From Synechococcus sp. CC9616 (GTDB lineage: Bacteria > Cyanobacteriota > Cyanobacteriia > PCC-6307 > Cyanobiaceae): 64,000 bases of DNA. The notes beneath the pieces were generated by a model, which did not search any database, was not told the origin of the DNA, and worked only from the letters and a program-made list of their open reading frames with translations. A program made the translations under genes and the position numbers. The first letter of the stretch is position 1. Each line of letters opens with the position of its first letter. This document shows, in pieces, positions 8,635 through 16,739 of this stretch. The stretch is from contig NZ_KI911558.1 of the NCBI RefSeq assembly GCF_000515235.1, forward strand, positions 525,490 to 589,489, read 5' to 3'.

Positions 8635-10284
8635 ATGGCTTACAACCCCAGACGGGATCTGGTGTGGTTGATGTTGCGGCCCTGGGTGGCTGTGCCGCGA
8701 CTGATCCAGGTGCTGTGGTCGCTCAGCGGTTTAATTCTCGTACTGCTTGTGCGAGGAGGCAGCGCAGACGCCAAGGTTCAGCAAGGGGTTGCACGCAGCA
8801 TCCTCAACACCCTCACCGGCCTGGGTCCCTGTTTCATCAAAGTTGGCCAGGCCTTGTCGACACGCCCCGATCTGGTGCGGCGCGATTGGCTGGAGGAGCT
8901 CACACGACTGCAGGATGACCTGCCGGCTTTTTCCCATGCCATCGCTTTAAAGCGGATTGAGACGGAGCTCGGAGCTCCCGCTGACGAGTTGTTCGAGGAA
9001 TTTCCGGATCATCCCGTCGCTGCCGCGAGCCTCGGCCAGGTTTACAAGGCTCGCCTCCAGGGCGATGCCTGGGTTGCTGTGAAAGTTCAAAGGCCGAACT
9101 TGCAGTTCATCCTGCGCCGTGATCTTGTCTTGATTCGTCTGCTGGGCGTGATGACGGCACCGTTGTTGCCGCTCAACCTCGGTTTTGGCCTCGGCGACAT
9201 CATCGATGAATTCGGCCGCAGCTTGTTCGAAGAAATCGATTACGAACAGGAGGCTGCCAATGCTGAGCGCTTCGCGGCAATGTTCGCCAACAACTCAGCC
9301 GTTTATGTGCCACGGGTTGAGCGCATGCTCAGTTCCCGTCGTGTGTTGACCACGGTCTGGGTGGATGGCGCCAAGATGCGCGACAGCAAGGAGCTGTTGG
9401 ATCTCCATTTGGATCCCACCGCCTTGATCCGTACCGGGGTGATCAGCGGCCTGCAGCAGTTGCTGGAGTTCGGCTATTTCCACGCTGATCCTCACCCCGG
9501 AAATCTGTTTGCCCGTCAGGGCCGCAGCGGTGATATGGGCCATATCGGTTACGTCGATTTCGGGATGATGGACTCGATCAGTGATAGCGACCGCCTCACC
9601 CTCACTGGCGCGGTTGTTCATCTGATCAACAAGGATTTCGAGGCTCTTGCCAAGGACTTCCAGACCCTCGGTTTCCTAAGCCCTACAGCTGACCTGCGTC
9701 CGATCATTCCGGCATTGGAGGAAGTGCTTGGCGGCAGTCTTGGTGATTCGGTCGGTTCCTTCAACTTCAAGGCGATCACGGATCGCTTTTCGGAGCTGAT
9801 GTTTGATTACCCCTTCCGCGTGCCGGCCCGCTTTGCCCTGATCATCCGGGCCGTGGTGAGCCAGGAGGGCCTGGCCCTGCGCCTCGATCCTCAGTTCCGG
9901 ATCATCGCGGTGGCGTATCCCTATGTCGCCCGTCGCCTTCTGGCCGGCGACACCAGTGAGATGCGGGACAAGCTCATGGAGGTGATCTTCGACACGGAAG
10001 GCCGCCTTCGCATCGATCGTCTCGAAAGCCTGCTGGCTGTGGTGGGACAGGATGCCCCAGCACCCGGAAAGGAGTTGATTCCAGTGGCTGGAGCCGGTCT
10101 GCGCCTGTTATTCAGTCGTGATGGTGCTGATCTGCGGAAGCGATTGCTGCTCAACCTGATTCGTGACGATCGAATTCACACCGATGACGTCCGAGCCCTG
10201 GCTGGACTGATCGGCCGCACCTTCGGCCCCGGTCGCATCGCAGGGGGGCTGTTGCAACAGCTCAACCCCCTGGCGGCAGCGTGA
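8635..10284 (+). CDS. ABC1/UbiB-family atypical kinase
   Basis: About 549 residues from the ATG at 8635 (a TTG six codons earlier, at 8617, is also open). Kinase-like landmarks: KVGQALSTRPDL (the family KxGQ motif), the Ala-rich nucleotide loop AAASLGQVY, VAVKVQRP with the ATP lysine, HADPHPGN for the catalytic loop and YVDFGMM for the DFG site. C-terminal hydrophobic segments suggest membrane association. ABC1K proteins in cyanobacteria and plastids support prenylquinone (plastoquinone, tocopherol) metabolism. Its 3' end overlaps the convergent channel gene by 23 bp. Confidence 0.93.
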   Translation: MAYNPRRDLVWLMLRPWVAVPRLIQVLWSLSGLILVLLVRGGSADAKVQQGVARSILNTLTGLGPCFIKVGQALSTRPDLVRRDWLEELTRLQDDLPAFSHAIALKRIETELGAPADELFEEFPDHPVAAASLGQVYKARLQGDAWVAVKVQRPNLQFILRRDLVLIRLLGVMTAPLLPLNLGFGLGDIIDEFGRSLFEEIDYEQEAANAERFAAMFANNSAVYVPRVERMLSSRRVLTTVWVDGAKMRDSKELLDLHLDPTALIRTGVISGLQQLLEFGYFHADPHPGNLFARQGRSGDMGHIGYVDFGMMDSISDSDRLTLTGAVVHLINKDFEALAKDFQTLGFLSPTADLRPIIPALEEVLGGSLGDSVGSFNFKAITDRFSELMFDYPFRVPARFALIIRAVVSQEGLALRLDPQFRIIAVAYPYVARRLLAGDTSEMRDKLMEVIFDTEGRLRIDRLESLLAVVGQDAPAPGKELIPVAGAGLRLLFSRDGADLRKRLLLNLIRDDRIHTDDVRALAGLIGRTFGPGRIAGGLLQQLNPLAAA

Positions 10285-11491
10285 GCCAGCAGAGCACAAT
10301 GCTGATCGAACTGAAGATCACCACCGTCAGCGGCCAGATTTCATCGAGTCGGTGCAGGCGCTGCTCGATCTGTTCCCGTTTCGCTCCCTCCGGCATCAGT
10401 TCCATCTCTCCGTAGCGTCGACCGATGTAGATCACCAGCACGAAGGCCAGCAAGGTCACCACATAGGCGACGACGTACACCTGATCGAGAAAGGTGAGAA
10501 AAGGCAGATCGGGGAGTTCATCCCGGTAGGTCTGCTGCAGAAAGACAAGGGTGAGCAGCACCGTGACGGGGATCCCGGCACGGGCATCCTGTTCATCCGC
10601 CCGCACCTTGAATACCAGCAGCACCATCGCCATCACCACCAGCAGCGGCAGCATCAACCGCCAGAAGGCAGACCAGGCAGAGGTCCCGAAGGAGATGTCA
10701 TAGACGATTAAGCTGTAATCGTCGGCGCTGCCACCCAGCCCGAAGTTGGTGGCGTAATTGTGGCGATATTCGGCGATCGACCAGCCACGGTTGAGCCAGC
10801 CGATGATGCCGGCGAACAGTCCCATGCCACTGTTCTGAACATCCGCTTCAAAGCGCAGATTGGTGTAGTCGAAGCTCCCCTCGATGTCCTCCATTTCCAG
10901 GACCAGGGGCAGGCTCACCGTCACGAAGGGGAAGTGACGGAAACTCGCCTTGTCGATGTAAAAGCGCCCCAGGTATGTGAACAACTGGTAGTAACTGCCA
11001 TCAGCCTGCTGCACCGGCTTTGGGACCAGTGGTGTCAACACAGGATCTGCATCCGAAAGCAGGGCATTCACCAACGTGATTCGTTCGTCGATCGACTGGT
11101 CCTGGTCTTTGAGGTACTGCTGCATGGCTTCGTCCCAGCGCAGCCAGACGTATCCGTTGGAGGAATAGCTCGGGATACTCAGATCAAGGTCGTAGGTGCT
11201 GGTGGCATAGACGCCCGCCTGGATGTGGAACTTGGCGTCCTCCAGGGCCTGTTGGTCCGTCGTGGTTTCGCGGTCTGAGAGCAGCTGCCCACGCAGCGAG
11301 GTCCAGCCATCCGACGGCAGGCGGCGGGAATCGGTCGTCAGGGCCCTGGATGATGAGGCCAGCCTCAGCGCATCGCGACTCGGCACGCGACTGACATCGA
11401 GCTCGCTGATTCCAGACACCGCCAGGACGGCAGCAAGCAGAATTGAGATCGCAGCGAGGATGTTCCAGTGCTTCTGTTTCCTCGGGGCCAT
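10262..11491 (-). CDS. Pentameric ligand-gated ion channel (Cys-loop superfamily, prokaryotic)
   Basis: 409 residues. N-terminal export or anchor segment 11-27, a beta-rich extracellular domain to about 272 with FRHFPFVTVSLPLVLEMED (184-202) where GLIC-type channels have their FPFD...LELE strand, then four membrane segments: M1 about 276-296 with the conserved Pro after WRLML, M2 305-322, M3 334-356, M4 383-404. The M2-M3 loop reads DELPDLPFLTFLDQ (324-337), very like the LPRLPYTTVIDQ loop of GLIC as I remember it. The Cys-loop cysteines are absent, as in other bacterial members. Role: ligand-opened ion channel in the inner membrane with a periplasmic sensor domain. It is divergent from a periplasmic binding-protein gene whose start overlaps its own by 24 bp. 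Ligand and ion selectivity are unknown. Confidence 0.85.
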   Translation of the reverse strand: MAPRKQKHWNILAAISILLAAVLAVSGISELDVSRVPSRDALRLASSSRALTTDSRRLPSDGWTSLRGQLLSDRETTTDQQALEDAKFHIQAGVYATSTYDLDLSIPSYSSNGYVWLRWDEAMQQYLKDQDQSIDERITLVNALLSDADPVLTPLVPKPVQQADGSYYQLFTYLGRFYIDKASFRHFPFVTVSLPLVLEMEDIEGSFDYTNLRFEADVQNSGMGLFAGIIGWLNRGWSIAEYRHNYATNFGLGGSADDYSLIVYDISFGTSAWSAFWRLMLPLLVVMAMVLLVFKVRADEQDARAGIPVTVLLTLVFLQQTYRDELPDLPFLTFLDQVYVVAYVVTLLAFVLVIYIGRRYGEMELMPEGAKREQIEQRLHRLDEIWPLTVVIFSSISIVLCWLTLPPGG

Positions 11492-12667
11492 CAGCGGCTC
11501 GCCTCTCTTCGCACTCTGGCCTGTGGACTGCTGCTCGGTGGTCTGGCACTGGTCCCTTTTCAGCGTTTGATCGCGGACTCCCGCAAGCCGATAGCCGATC
11601 TCGGCGCCGGAAGTGATGCGCTGGTTCTGGGCCAGTCCTTGCCCCTAACTGGACCATCGGCCCAGCTCGGCCTTGAGTATCAACGCGGAGCCCTGGCCTG
11701 GTTTGAGGAGGTGAATCGACGTGGCGGCATCCATGGACGTCCGATTCGCCTGGTCAGCCTGGATGACCAGTACGAACCCAGCAAAACACTTGAGAACACC
11801 CGGCAACTCTTGCAGCGTCAGGATCTGCTGGCGTTGTTCGGCTACGTCGGAACGCCCACCACGAAGGTTGCCTTGCCCTTGATTGAGCAGGCCTCGGTAC
11901 CCCTGGTCGCGCCGATGACCGGGGCCAGTCTGCTGAGACGCCCTGATCTGGAGATGGTGTTCAATCTGCGAGCGAGTTATCGCCTCGAGATCGAGGCGAT
12001 GGTGGAGGAGCTGGTGCGGGATGCCAATCACCGCATCGCCGTGGTGTATCAGGACGACGCCTTCGGGCAGGACGGCCTCACGGCTGCGACAGAGGCTCTT
12101 GCTCGCCACGATCTGAAACCCGTTGCCACAGCCACAGTGCAGCGCAATTCGGCTCAGGTTGGTCAGGCTGTTCGTGAGCTGCTGTCGGTGAACCCCAATG
12201 GGGTCATCGTGGTGTCCGCCTACGTGAGCTCTGCTGCCCTGGCCACCCAGCTGAGGGACGAGGGCAGTCGTGCCCAGATCATGAACGTGTCTTTTGTTGG
12301 CACCAAGGCGCTGCAACAGGCCATGCCGGTGGGTGAAGCGAACGGAATCGGTGTCGCCCAGGTGGTTCCCTTCCCTTGGAACCGCTGGATTCCCGTCGTG
12401 GCCCAGTACCAGAAGTTGATGCGCTCCAGCAGCGACGATCCCGATTTCGGTTTCACGAGCCTCGAGGGCTTTCTGGCAGCTCGTCTGGTCACCACGGCTC
12501 TGGACCGTGCCGGCAAGGATCCTTCCCGCCCGGATCTCGTTGCGGCGCTTGAGTCGATCAATGATTTAGATCTTGGTGGTTTCCGTCTGGATATGGATCG
12601 GGAGGATCACCAGGCCAGCGATTTCGTTGAACTGACCTTTCTGGGTTCCCAGAACTGGGAACCCTGA
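11468..12667 (+). CDS. Periplasmic branched-chain-amino-acid-type binding protein (PBP type I)
   Basis: 399 residues from the GTG at 11468, which lies inside the 5' end of the divergent channel gene. A hydrophobic signal (ACGLLLGGLALVPF) is followed by a type I binding-protein fold: LGQSLPLTGPSAQLG, then GGIHGRPIRLVSLDD, FGYVGTPTT and VVYQDDAFGQDG, all typical of Leu/Ile/Val-binding (Peripla_BP_6) proteins. No permease or ATPase genes of a LIV transporter lie nearby, so it is an orphan receptor. Its partner may be the divergent channel rather than a transporter. Confidence 0.88.
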   Translation: MLLFPRGHQRLASLRTLACGLLLGGLALVPFQRLIADSRKPIADLGAGSDALVLGQSLPLTGPSAQLGLEYQRGALAWFEEVNRRGGIHGRPIRLVSLDDQYEPSKTLENTRQLLQRQDLLALFGYVGTPTTKVALPLIEQASVPLVAPMTGASLLRRPDLEMVFNLRASYRLEIEAMVEELVRDANHRIAVVYQDDAFGQDGLTAATEALARHDLKPVATATVQRNSAQVGQAVRELLSVNPNGVIVVSAYVSSAALATQLRDEGSRAQIMNVSFVGTKALQQAMPVGEANGIGVAQVVPFPWNRWIPVVAQYQKLMRSSSDDPDFGFTSLEGFLAARLVTTALDRAGKDPSRPDLVAALESINDLDLGGFRLDMDREDHQASDFVELTFLGSQNWEP

Positions 12668-12708
12668 GCCGAGATCGCTAAGGTCGCGGCTCCAATGCTG
12701 AGGTCGTG

Positions 12709-13128
12709 ATGATCGACGAGTTGACCGACGAACAGCTCGAGCAGCTGCTCCAGATGGTGATGCTGCCCGAGCCGCCTTACCTGATGGCTGGCGTCGGTCT
12801 GCTGATGGGCGTGCTCTGCGGCCTCACCTTCGGCCGTCAGGTGCAAAACAAGCTGGATGGCTGGAAAGAGGATCGTCTTCCCCTTCTGCCTCTTGGTACC
12901 ACTGAGATCACCATCAGTTTTGCCGGCACCCTGATCGGCATCACCCTGTTCATCGGTTGCTGTCTGCAGATCTTCGGGTTTTCCGCCGGGGTTGCCTTGC
13001 TCGTGGCCTTCGTGCTGTCGCTGCTGACGGGAGGAGCCTTGTTCGCTCAGCTTGAACGCCTGATGCAGCAAGTGGAAAGCGGCAATTTCAAGGCCGTTGA
13101 TTTCGATAATTTCGACGAATTCTTCTGA
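12709..13128 (+). CDS. Conserved small membrane protein
   Basis: 139 residues from the ATG at 12709 (a GTG one codon earlier is possible). Three hydrophobic segments (about 26-43, 70-90, 92-113) are flanked by an acidic, helical N-terminus (DELTDEQLEQLLQM) and an acidic C-terminus (FDNFDEFF). It sits between the binding protein and the two-component genes on the same strand. No family recognised. Confidence 0.7.
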   Translation: MIDELTDEQLEQLLQMVMLPEPPYLMAGVGLLMGVLCGLTFGRQVQNKLDGWKEDRLPLLPLGTTEITISFAGTLIGITLFIGCCLQIFGFSAGVALLVAFVLSLLTGGALFAQLERLMQQVESGNFKAVDFDNFDEFF

Positions 13129-13197
13129 TCAATTGGTGCGGCTTTGATGCTTGTTGAGCCTTCTCGTCTCAAACTGGTGATGTCGGTCTGAGATTCG

Positions 13198-13920
13198 ATG
13201 GTGACAACCTTGCCCGCTGGAGCCGTCGCCACAGGACGTCTCCTGGTTGTTGAAGATGACGACAGCATTCGAGAAACCGTTGGAGAAGCCCTCAAAGCTG
13301 AGGGCTATGAGGTGATGACCTCCTCAAACGGCAAGGAGGCACTCTCCCTTCTGACCGATGAGTCGCGTCAACCCGTGGACCTGCTGGTTCTGGATCTGAT
13401 GCTGCCAGGCCTCGGTGGTCTCGATCTCTGCCGCGAACTGCGTCGCGTCAGCAACAACACGCCGATCCTGGTGATCAGCGCTCGTGACGGTGAGACCGAT
13501 CGGGTCCTGGGTTTGGAGGTGGGGGCTGACGACTACCTGGTGAAACCCTTTGGATTGCGGGAGCTGGTGGCTCGCTGCCGCGCTCTGCTCAGACGCGCAC
13601 GCCAGCTGCCCAACACACCCGCGGAGATTCAGCAGCACCGCAATCTCTGCCTGTACATGAGTGAGTGCAGGGTGACCCGTGATGGAGAGGATCTGAACCT
13701 ATCGCCGAAGGAATACAAGATTCTCGAGTTGTTCATCCAGCATCCCAAGCGGGTCTGGAGCCGTGATCGGTTGCTGGAGAAGATCTGGGGACTGGACTTC
13801 GTTGGCGACACCAAAACCGTGGACGTCCATATCCGTTGGTTGCGGGAGAAGATCGAGAAGAATCCATCCGCACCGGAACTGATCCGTACCGTGCGCGGTT
13901 TCGGTTACCGCTTCGGCTGA
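13198..13920 (+). CDS. phoB: OmpR-type response regulator, probably PhoB
   Basis: 240 residues: receiver domain 13-130 with the acidic pair at 19-21, phosphoacceptor Asp66 in LVLDLMLP and the conserved LVKPF lysine, followed by a winged-helix DNA-binding domain ending in RTVRGFGYRFG. The histidine kinase starts 8 bp after its stop. The pair resembles the PhoB/PhoR (SphR/SphS) phosphate system of marine Synechococcus; RpaB-type regulators are usually not next to a kinase. Naming rests on this pairing and the kinase architecture. No PHO box was searched for. Confidence 0.75.
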   Translation: MVTTLPAGAVATGRLLVVEDDDSIRETVGEALKAEGYEVMTSSNGKEALSLLTDESRQPVDLLVLDLMLPGLGGLDLCRELRRVSNNTPILVISARDGETDRVLGLEVGADDYLVKPFGLRELVARCRALLRRARQLPNTPAEIQQHRNLCLYMSECRVTRDGEDLNLSPKEYKILELFIQHPKRVWSRDRLLEKIWGLDFVGDTKTVDVHIRWLREKIEKNPSAPELIRTVRGFGYRFG

Positions 13921-13927
13921 TCGTTCC

Positions 13928-15079
13928 GTGTTGCTGTCTGCCATCTGCGGCCTGCTGATCGGTGTGATGGTCACCCTGGCTGTTCAACGTCGTCGTTATC
14001 GCCGTCGCGATCCGGTTGCAAATGACGGTTGCCCCGGATTTCCACCCGGAACGATCAACACGCCCCAGTTGTTGGCCTGGATCGATGCCGCCACTCAGGG
14101 TTGGGTCATCCTGGCGCCCGATCTCACGATCGCCTACATCAACGCCCGCGCCGAGCGGTTTCTCCACATCACACGCAATCTGCTGGTCCGCGGACGGCCG
14201 CTCAATGAGGTTCTCTCGATCCCTCAGCTTGAGGAGGCGATCATCAGCACACGCCATCAGCAGCGGCCGCAACGCAGCGAATGGGAACAACTGGGGGAGC
14301 CCTTAGAAGCCCTTGTGCTGCCGGGCTCCGAAGAATGGCTGCTGGTTCTGATCCAGAGTCGACAGTCCCTGGAAGCACAGCAGCAGCAACAGGAACGCTG
14401 GGTGAGCGATGTGGCCCATGAGCTCAAAACCCCACTGACAGCTCTGATGCTGGTGAGCGATCGTCTTGAGATGGCGGTTCACGGTGAAGACACCGTGCTG
14501 GTTCAACGCCTCCAGCGGGAGTTGCAGCGTTTGCAGTTGATGGTGGAGGACCTGCTGGAGCTCTCCCGGCTGGAGAACTGCCTGCTCCAGGACAATGACG
14601 GCTATATCCCCATCACGCTTGAAAATCTGGTCGACAACGCCTGGAGCAGCGTCAGACCTTTGGCTGAGCAACGTCAGGTGCAACTGGTGCTGGATCGTTC
14701 CCAACCAGGCCCACTGATGGGCGATCAGCGGCGGCTGCATCGTGCGGTGCTCAATCTTCTCGACAACGCCTTGCGCTTCTCCCCAGACGGTTCCAGCGTT
14801 GAGGTGGAGGTGGTCTCGAGTGGCGGCTGGTGGATGCTGATGATCCGGGATCACGGTCCCGGCCTGAGTGAATCAGACCTGGGCAGCATGTTTCAGCGCT
14901 TCTACCGGGGAGATCCGTCCAGGGCCCGTTCTGCCCGAAGCGGCAGCGGCAGCGGTTTAGGCCTGGCCATCGTTCAACAGATCGCCGTGAATCATGGCGG
15001 GCGCGTTGATGCGCGCAACCATCCTGCTGGCGGCACCTGCATGGAATTGCTGCTGCCCAAAAGCCTGCCGGTTTCGTGA
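13928..15079 (+). CDS. phoR: Sensor histidine kinase, probably PhoR
   Basis: 383 residues from the GTG at 13928. One short N-terminal hydrophobic segment (AICGLLIGVMVTLAV), a basic stretch, a PAS-like domain (about 35-150), a HisKA domain with the phosphoacceptor His in VAHELKTPL, and an ATPase domain with LLDNALRFSP (N box), DHGPG and GSGSGLGLAI (G boxes). A single membrane segment plus PAS is the PhoR/SphS layout. Its last codons overlap the next gene (GTGA). Confidence 0.78.
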   Translation: MLLSAICGLLIGVMVTLAVQRRRYRRRDPVANDGCPGFPPGTINTPQLLAWIDAATQGWVILAPDLTIAYINARAERFLHITRNLLVRGRPLNEVLSIPQLEEAIISTRHQQRPQRSEWEQLGEPLEALVLPGSEEWLLVLIQSRQSLEAQQQQQERWVSDVAHELKTPLTALMLVSDRLEMAVHGEDTVLVQRLQRELQRLQLMVEDLLELSRLENCLLQDNDGYIPITLENLVDNAWSSVRPLAEQRQVQLVLDRSQPGPLMGDQRRLHRAVLNLLDNALRFSPDGSSVEVEVVSSGGWWMLMIRDHGPGLSESDLGSMFQRFYRGDPSRARSARSGSGSGLGLAIVQQIAVNHGGRVDARNHPAGGTCMELLLPKSLPVS

Positions 15080-15819
15080 CTCGGCAGCGCTTGCAGAAAC
15101 TGATTGCAGCGGCCGGTCTCTGCTCACGGCGGAAGGCGGAGCTGTGGCTGCAGCAGGGGCGTGTCAGCGTCGATCAGCAACAGGCTGGCCTGGGCGACCA
15201 GGCTGATCCGGAGCATCAGCTCATTTGCGTGGATGGCCGTCCTCTGCCGACCCGTCAGCGGCGGCGGGTGTTGTTAGTCAACAAACCCATCGGAGTGATC
15301 AGCAGCTGCGTGGATCCGCAGGGCCGTCCCACCGTTCTGGACCTGGTTCCATCTGATCAGCGCGGGGGGCTGCATCCCGTTGGACGCCTCGATGCCGACA
15401 GTCGTGGGGCTTTGCTGCTCTCTGATGTTGGAGAACTCACGCTTCGGTTGACCCATCCCCGCTACGACCACCGCAAGACGTATCGGGTTTGGGTCGAGGG
15501 ACAGCCCAGTGAGCGGACGCTGCAGCGTTGGTGCCGTGGGGTGCCCCTCGATGGACGTTCAACCCGCTCTGCTCAGGTCCGACTGTTGTGTCGCGAACGG
15601 CAGCAAACCCTTCTTGAGGTGATTCTTCAGGAGGGCCGCAACCGCCAGATCAGGCGCGTGGCTGATGGTTTGGGCCACCCGGTTCTTGATTTGCAACGCA
15701 CGGCGATCGCCCACGTGCAGCTCGGGGATCTCCCGGAGGGCTGCTGGCGTGAACTCTGCGAGGGAGAATGGCGTGACCTGCTGGAAGGTGAAGCGCTGCG
15801 GCCAGGCTCATGCGACTGA
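15076..15819 (+). CDS. rRNA pseudouridine synthase, RsuA/RluB family
   Basis: 247 residues from the GTG at 15076, overlapping the kinase stop by 4 bp. N-terminal S4 RNA-binding domain (RLQKLIAAAGLCSRRKAE), then the synthase domain with catalytic Asp in VGRLDADSRGALLL and the later NRQIRR motif. Enzymes of this group convert one uridine of 23S or 16S rRNA to pseudouridine; the length and motifs fit RluB or a close relative, but the target site cannot be decided. Confidence 0.9.
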   Translation: MTRQRLQKLIAAAGLCSRRKAELWLQQGRVSVDQQQAGLGDQADPEHQLICVDGRPLPTRQRRRVLLVNKPIGVISSCVDPQGRPTVLDLVPSDQRGGLHPVGRLDADSRGALLLSDVGELTLRLTHPRYDHRKTYRVWVEGQPSERTLQRWCRGVPLDGRSTRSAQVRLLCRERQQTLLEVILQEGRNRQIRRVADGLGHPVLDLQRTAIAHVQLGDLPEGCWRELCEGEWRDLLEGEALRPGSCD

Positions 15820-16739
15820 AGCTCCCCCGTCCCTCCTGGTGGAGGAAGGTCACTGACGAGAACGGTGCGCAAACCGCTCCAGTGGATGGCCTCCAGGCAC
15901 AGGCCGATATCGGATCGATGCTGCGGCAACGACGGGAGGAGCTGGGCCTCAGCCTGCGGGATCTGGCGAATGAAACCCGGATCACCACGCCGGTGATTGA
16001 AGCGCTCGAACGTGGTTGGAACGATCGTCTGCCGGAGCGGGCCTATCTGGCGTCGATGCTTCCACAACTGGAGCGTCGTCTGGATCTGCCTGCGGGTTGC
16101 CTCGAGCCGGTGCTGCCTCCCCGTGCCGCTGTGCGCCAGATGCGTTCCGGTGGCCTCAGGCGCTTCACGCCGGGAAGCATCGATGTGTTCACAACCTGGC
16201 AAGGCAGCGTCGTTTACACCATCGTCATCGCCTTGAGCCTGCTGGCCCTCAACCGTCAACAGCAGGATCTCGCGCAGCGCAACAGCCCGTCGTTCGAACC
16301 GGTCAGGGCGGATCTGCGGGACCTTGCCCAGGGCGGCGGCCCCAACCGTGATGACTCTGATGTGGCCTCGCTGCGTCCACTCGAGCGAGCGCAACGCCGC
16401 GAGCTTCTGGACTGGCTCGATTCCGATAAAGGTGCTGCCAACCGCTCCAGCGGCGTCCTCGAGGTGATTCTCACAACACCTCGACAGCTGCAGATCTCCA
16501 GTGGTGGTGGTGACCGTCTCAAGCTCAAGGCTGGTTCCGGGGCGCTGACGCTGCAGTTGCTACCGCCCGTGGAGCTGCTGATCGAGCCGCCTGCTTCCCA
16601 GGAGGACAAGGTGCTCTGGAACGGCACGCCGCAACAGCCGGATGGCAAACAGAAGGGGCTCTACCGGGTGGAGGTTCCCGTGAGCAAAGCTGATGCACCG
16701 GCCAGTGAGCGTCCCCAGACGGCACCGCGCTCTCCGTAA
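15810..16739 (+). CDS. RodZ-like helix-turn-helix membrane protein
   Basis: 309 residues; its start lies 10 bp inside the previous gene. An N-terminal Xre-type HTH domain (about 33-95, with LRQRREELGLSLRDLA and TRITTPVIEALE) is followed by a basic linker, one membrane segment (VVYTIVIALSLLAL) and a periplasmic C-terminus with a small beta domain (ILTTPRQLQISSG). This layout matches RodZ and the cyanobacterial RodZ-like proteins that link MreB to the membrane. Its last 79 bp overlap the convergent malQ gene. Confidence 0.75.
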   Translation: MRLKLPRPSWWRKVTDENGAQTAPVDGLQAQADIGSMLRQRREELGLSLRDLANETRITTPVIEALERGWNDRLPERAYLASMLPQLERRLDLPAGCLEPVLPPRAAVRQMRSGGLRRFTPGSIDVFTTWQGSVVYTIVIALSLLALNRQQQDLAQRNSPSFEPVRADLRDLAQGGGPNRDDSDVASLRPLERAQRRELLDWLDSDKGAANRSSGVLEVILTTPRQLQISSGGGDRLKLKAGSGALTLQLLPPVELLIEPPASQEDKVLWNGTPQQPDGKQKGLYRVEVPVSKADAPASERPQTAPRSP

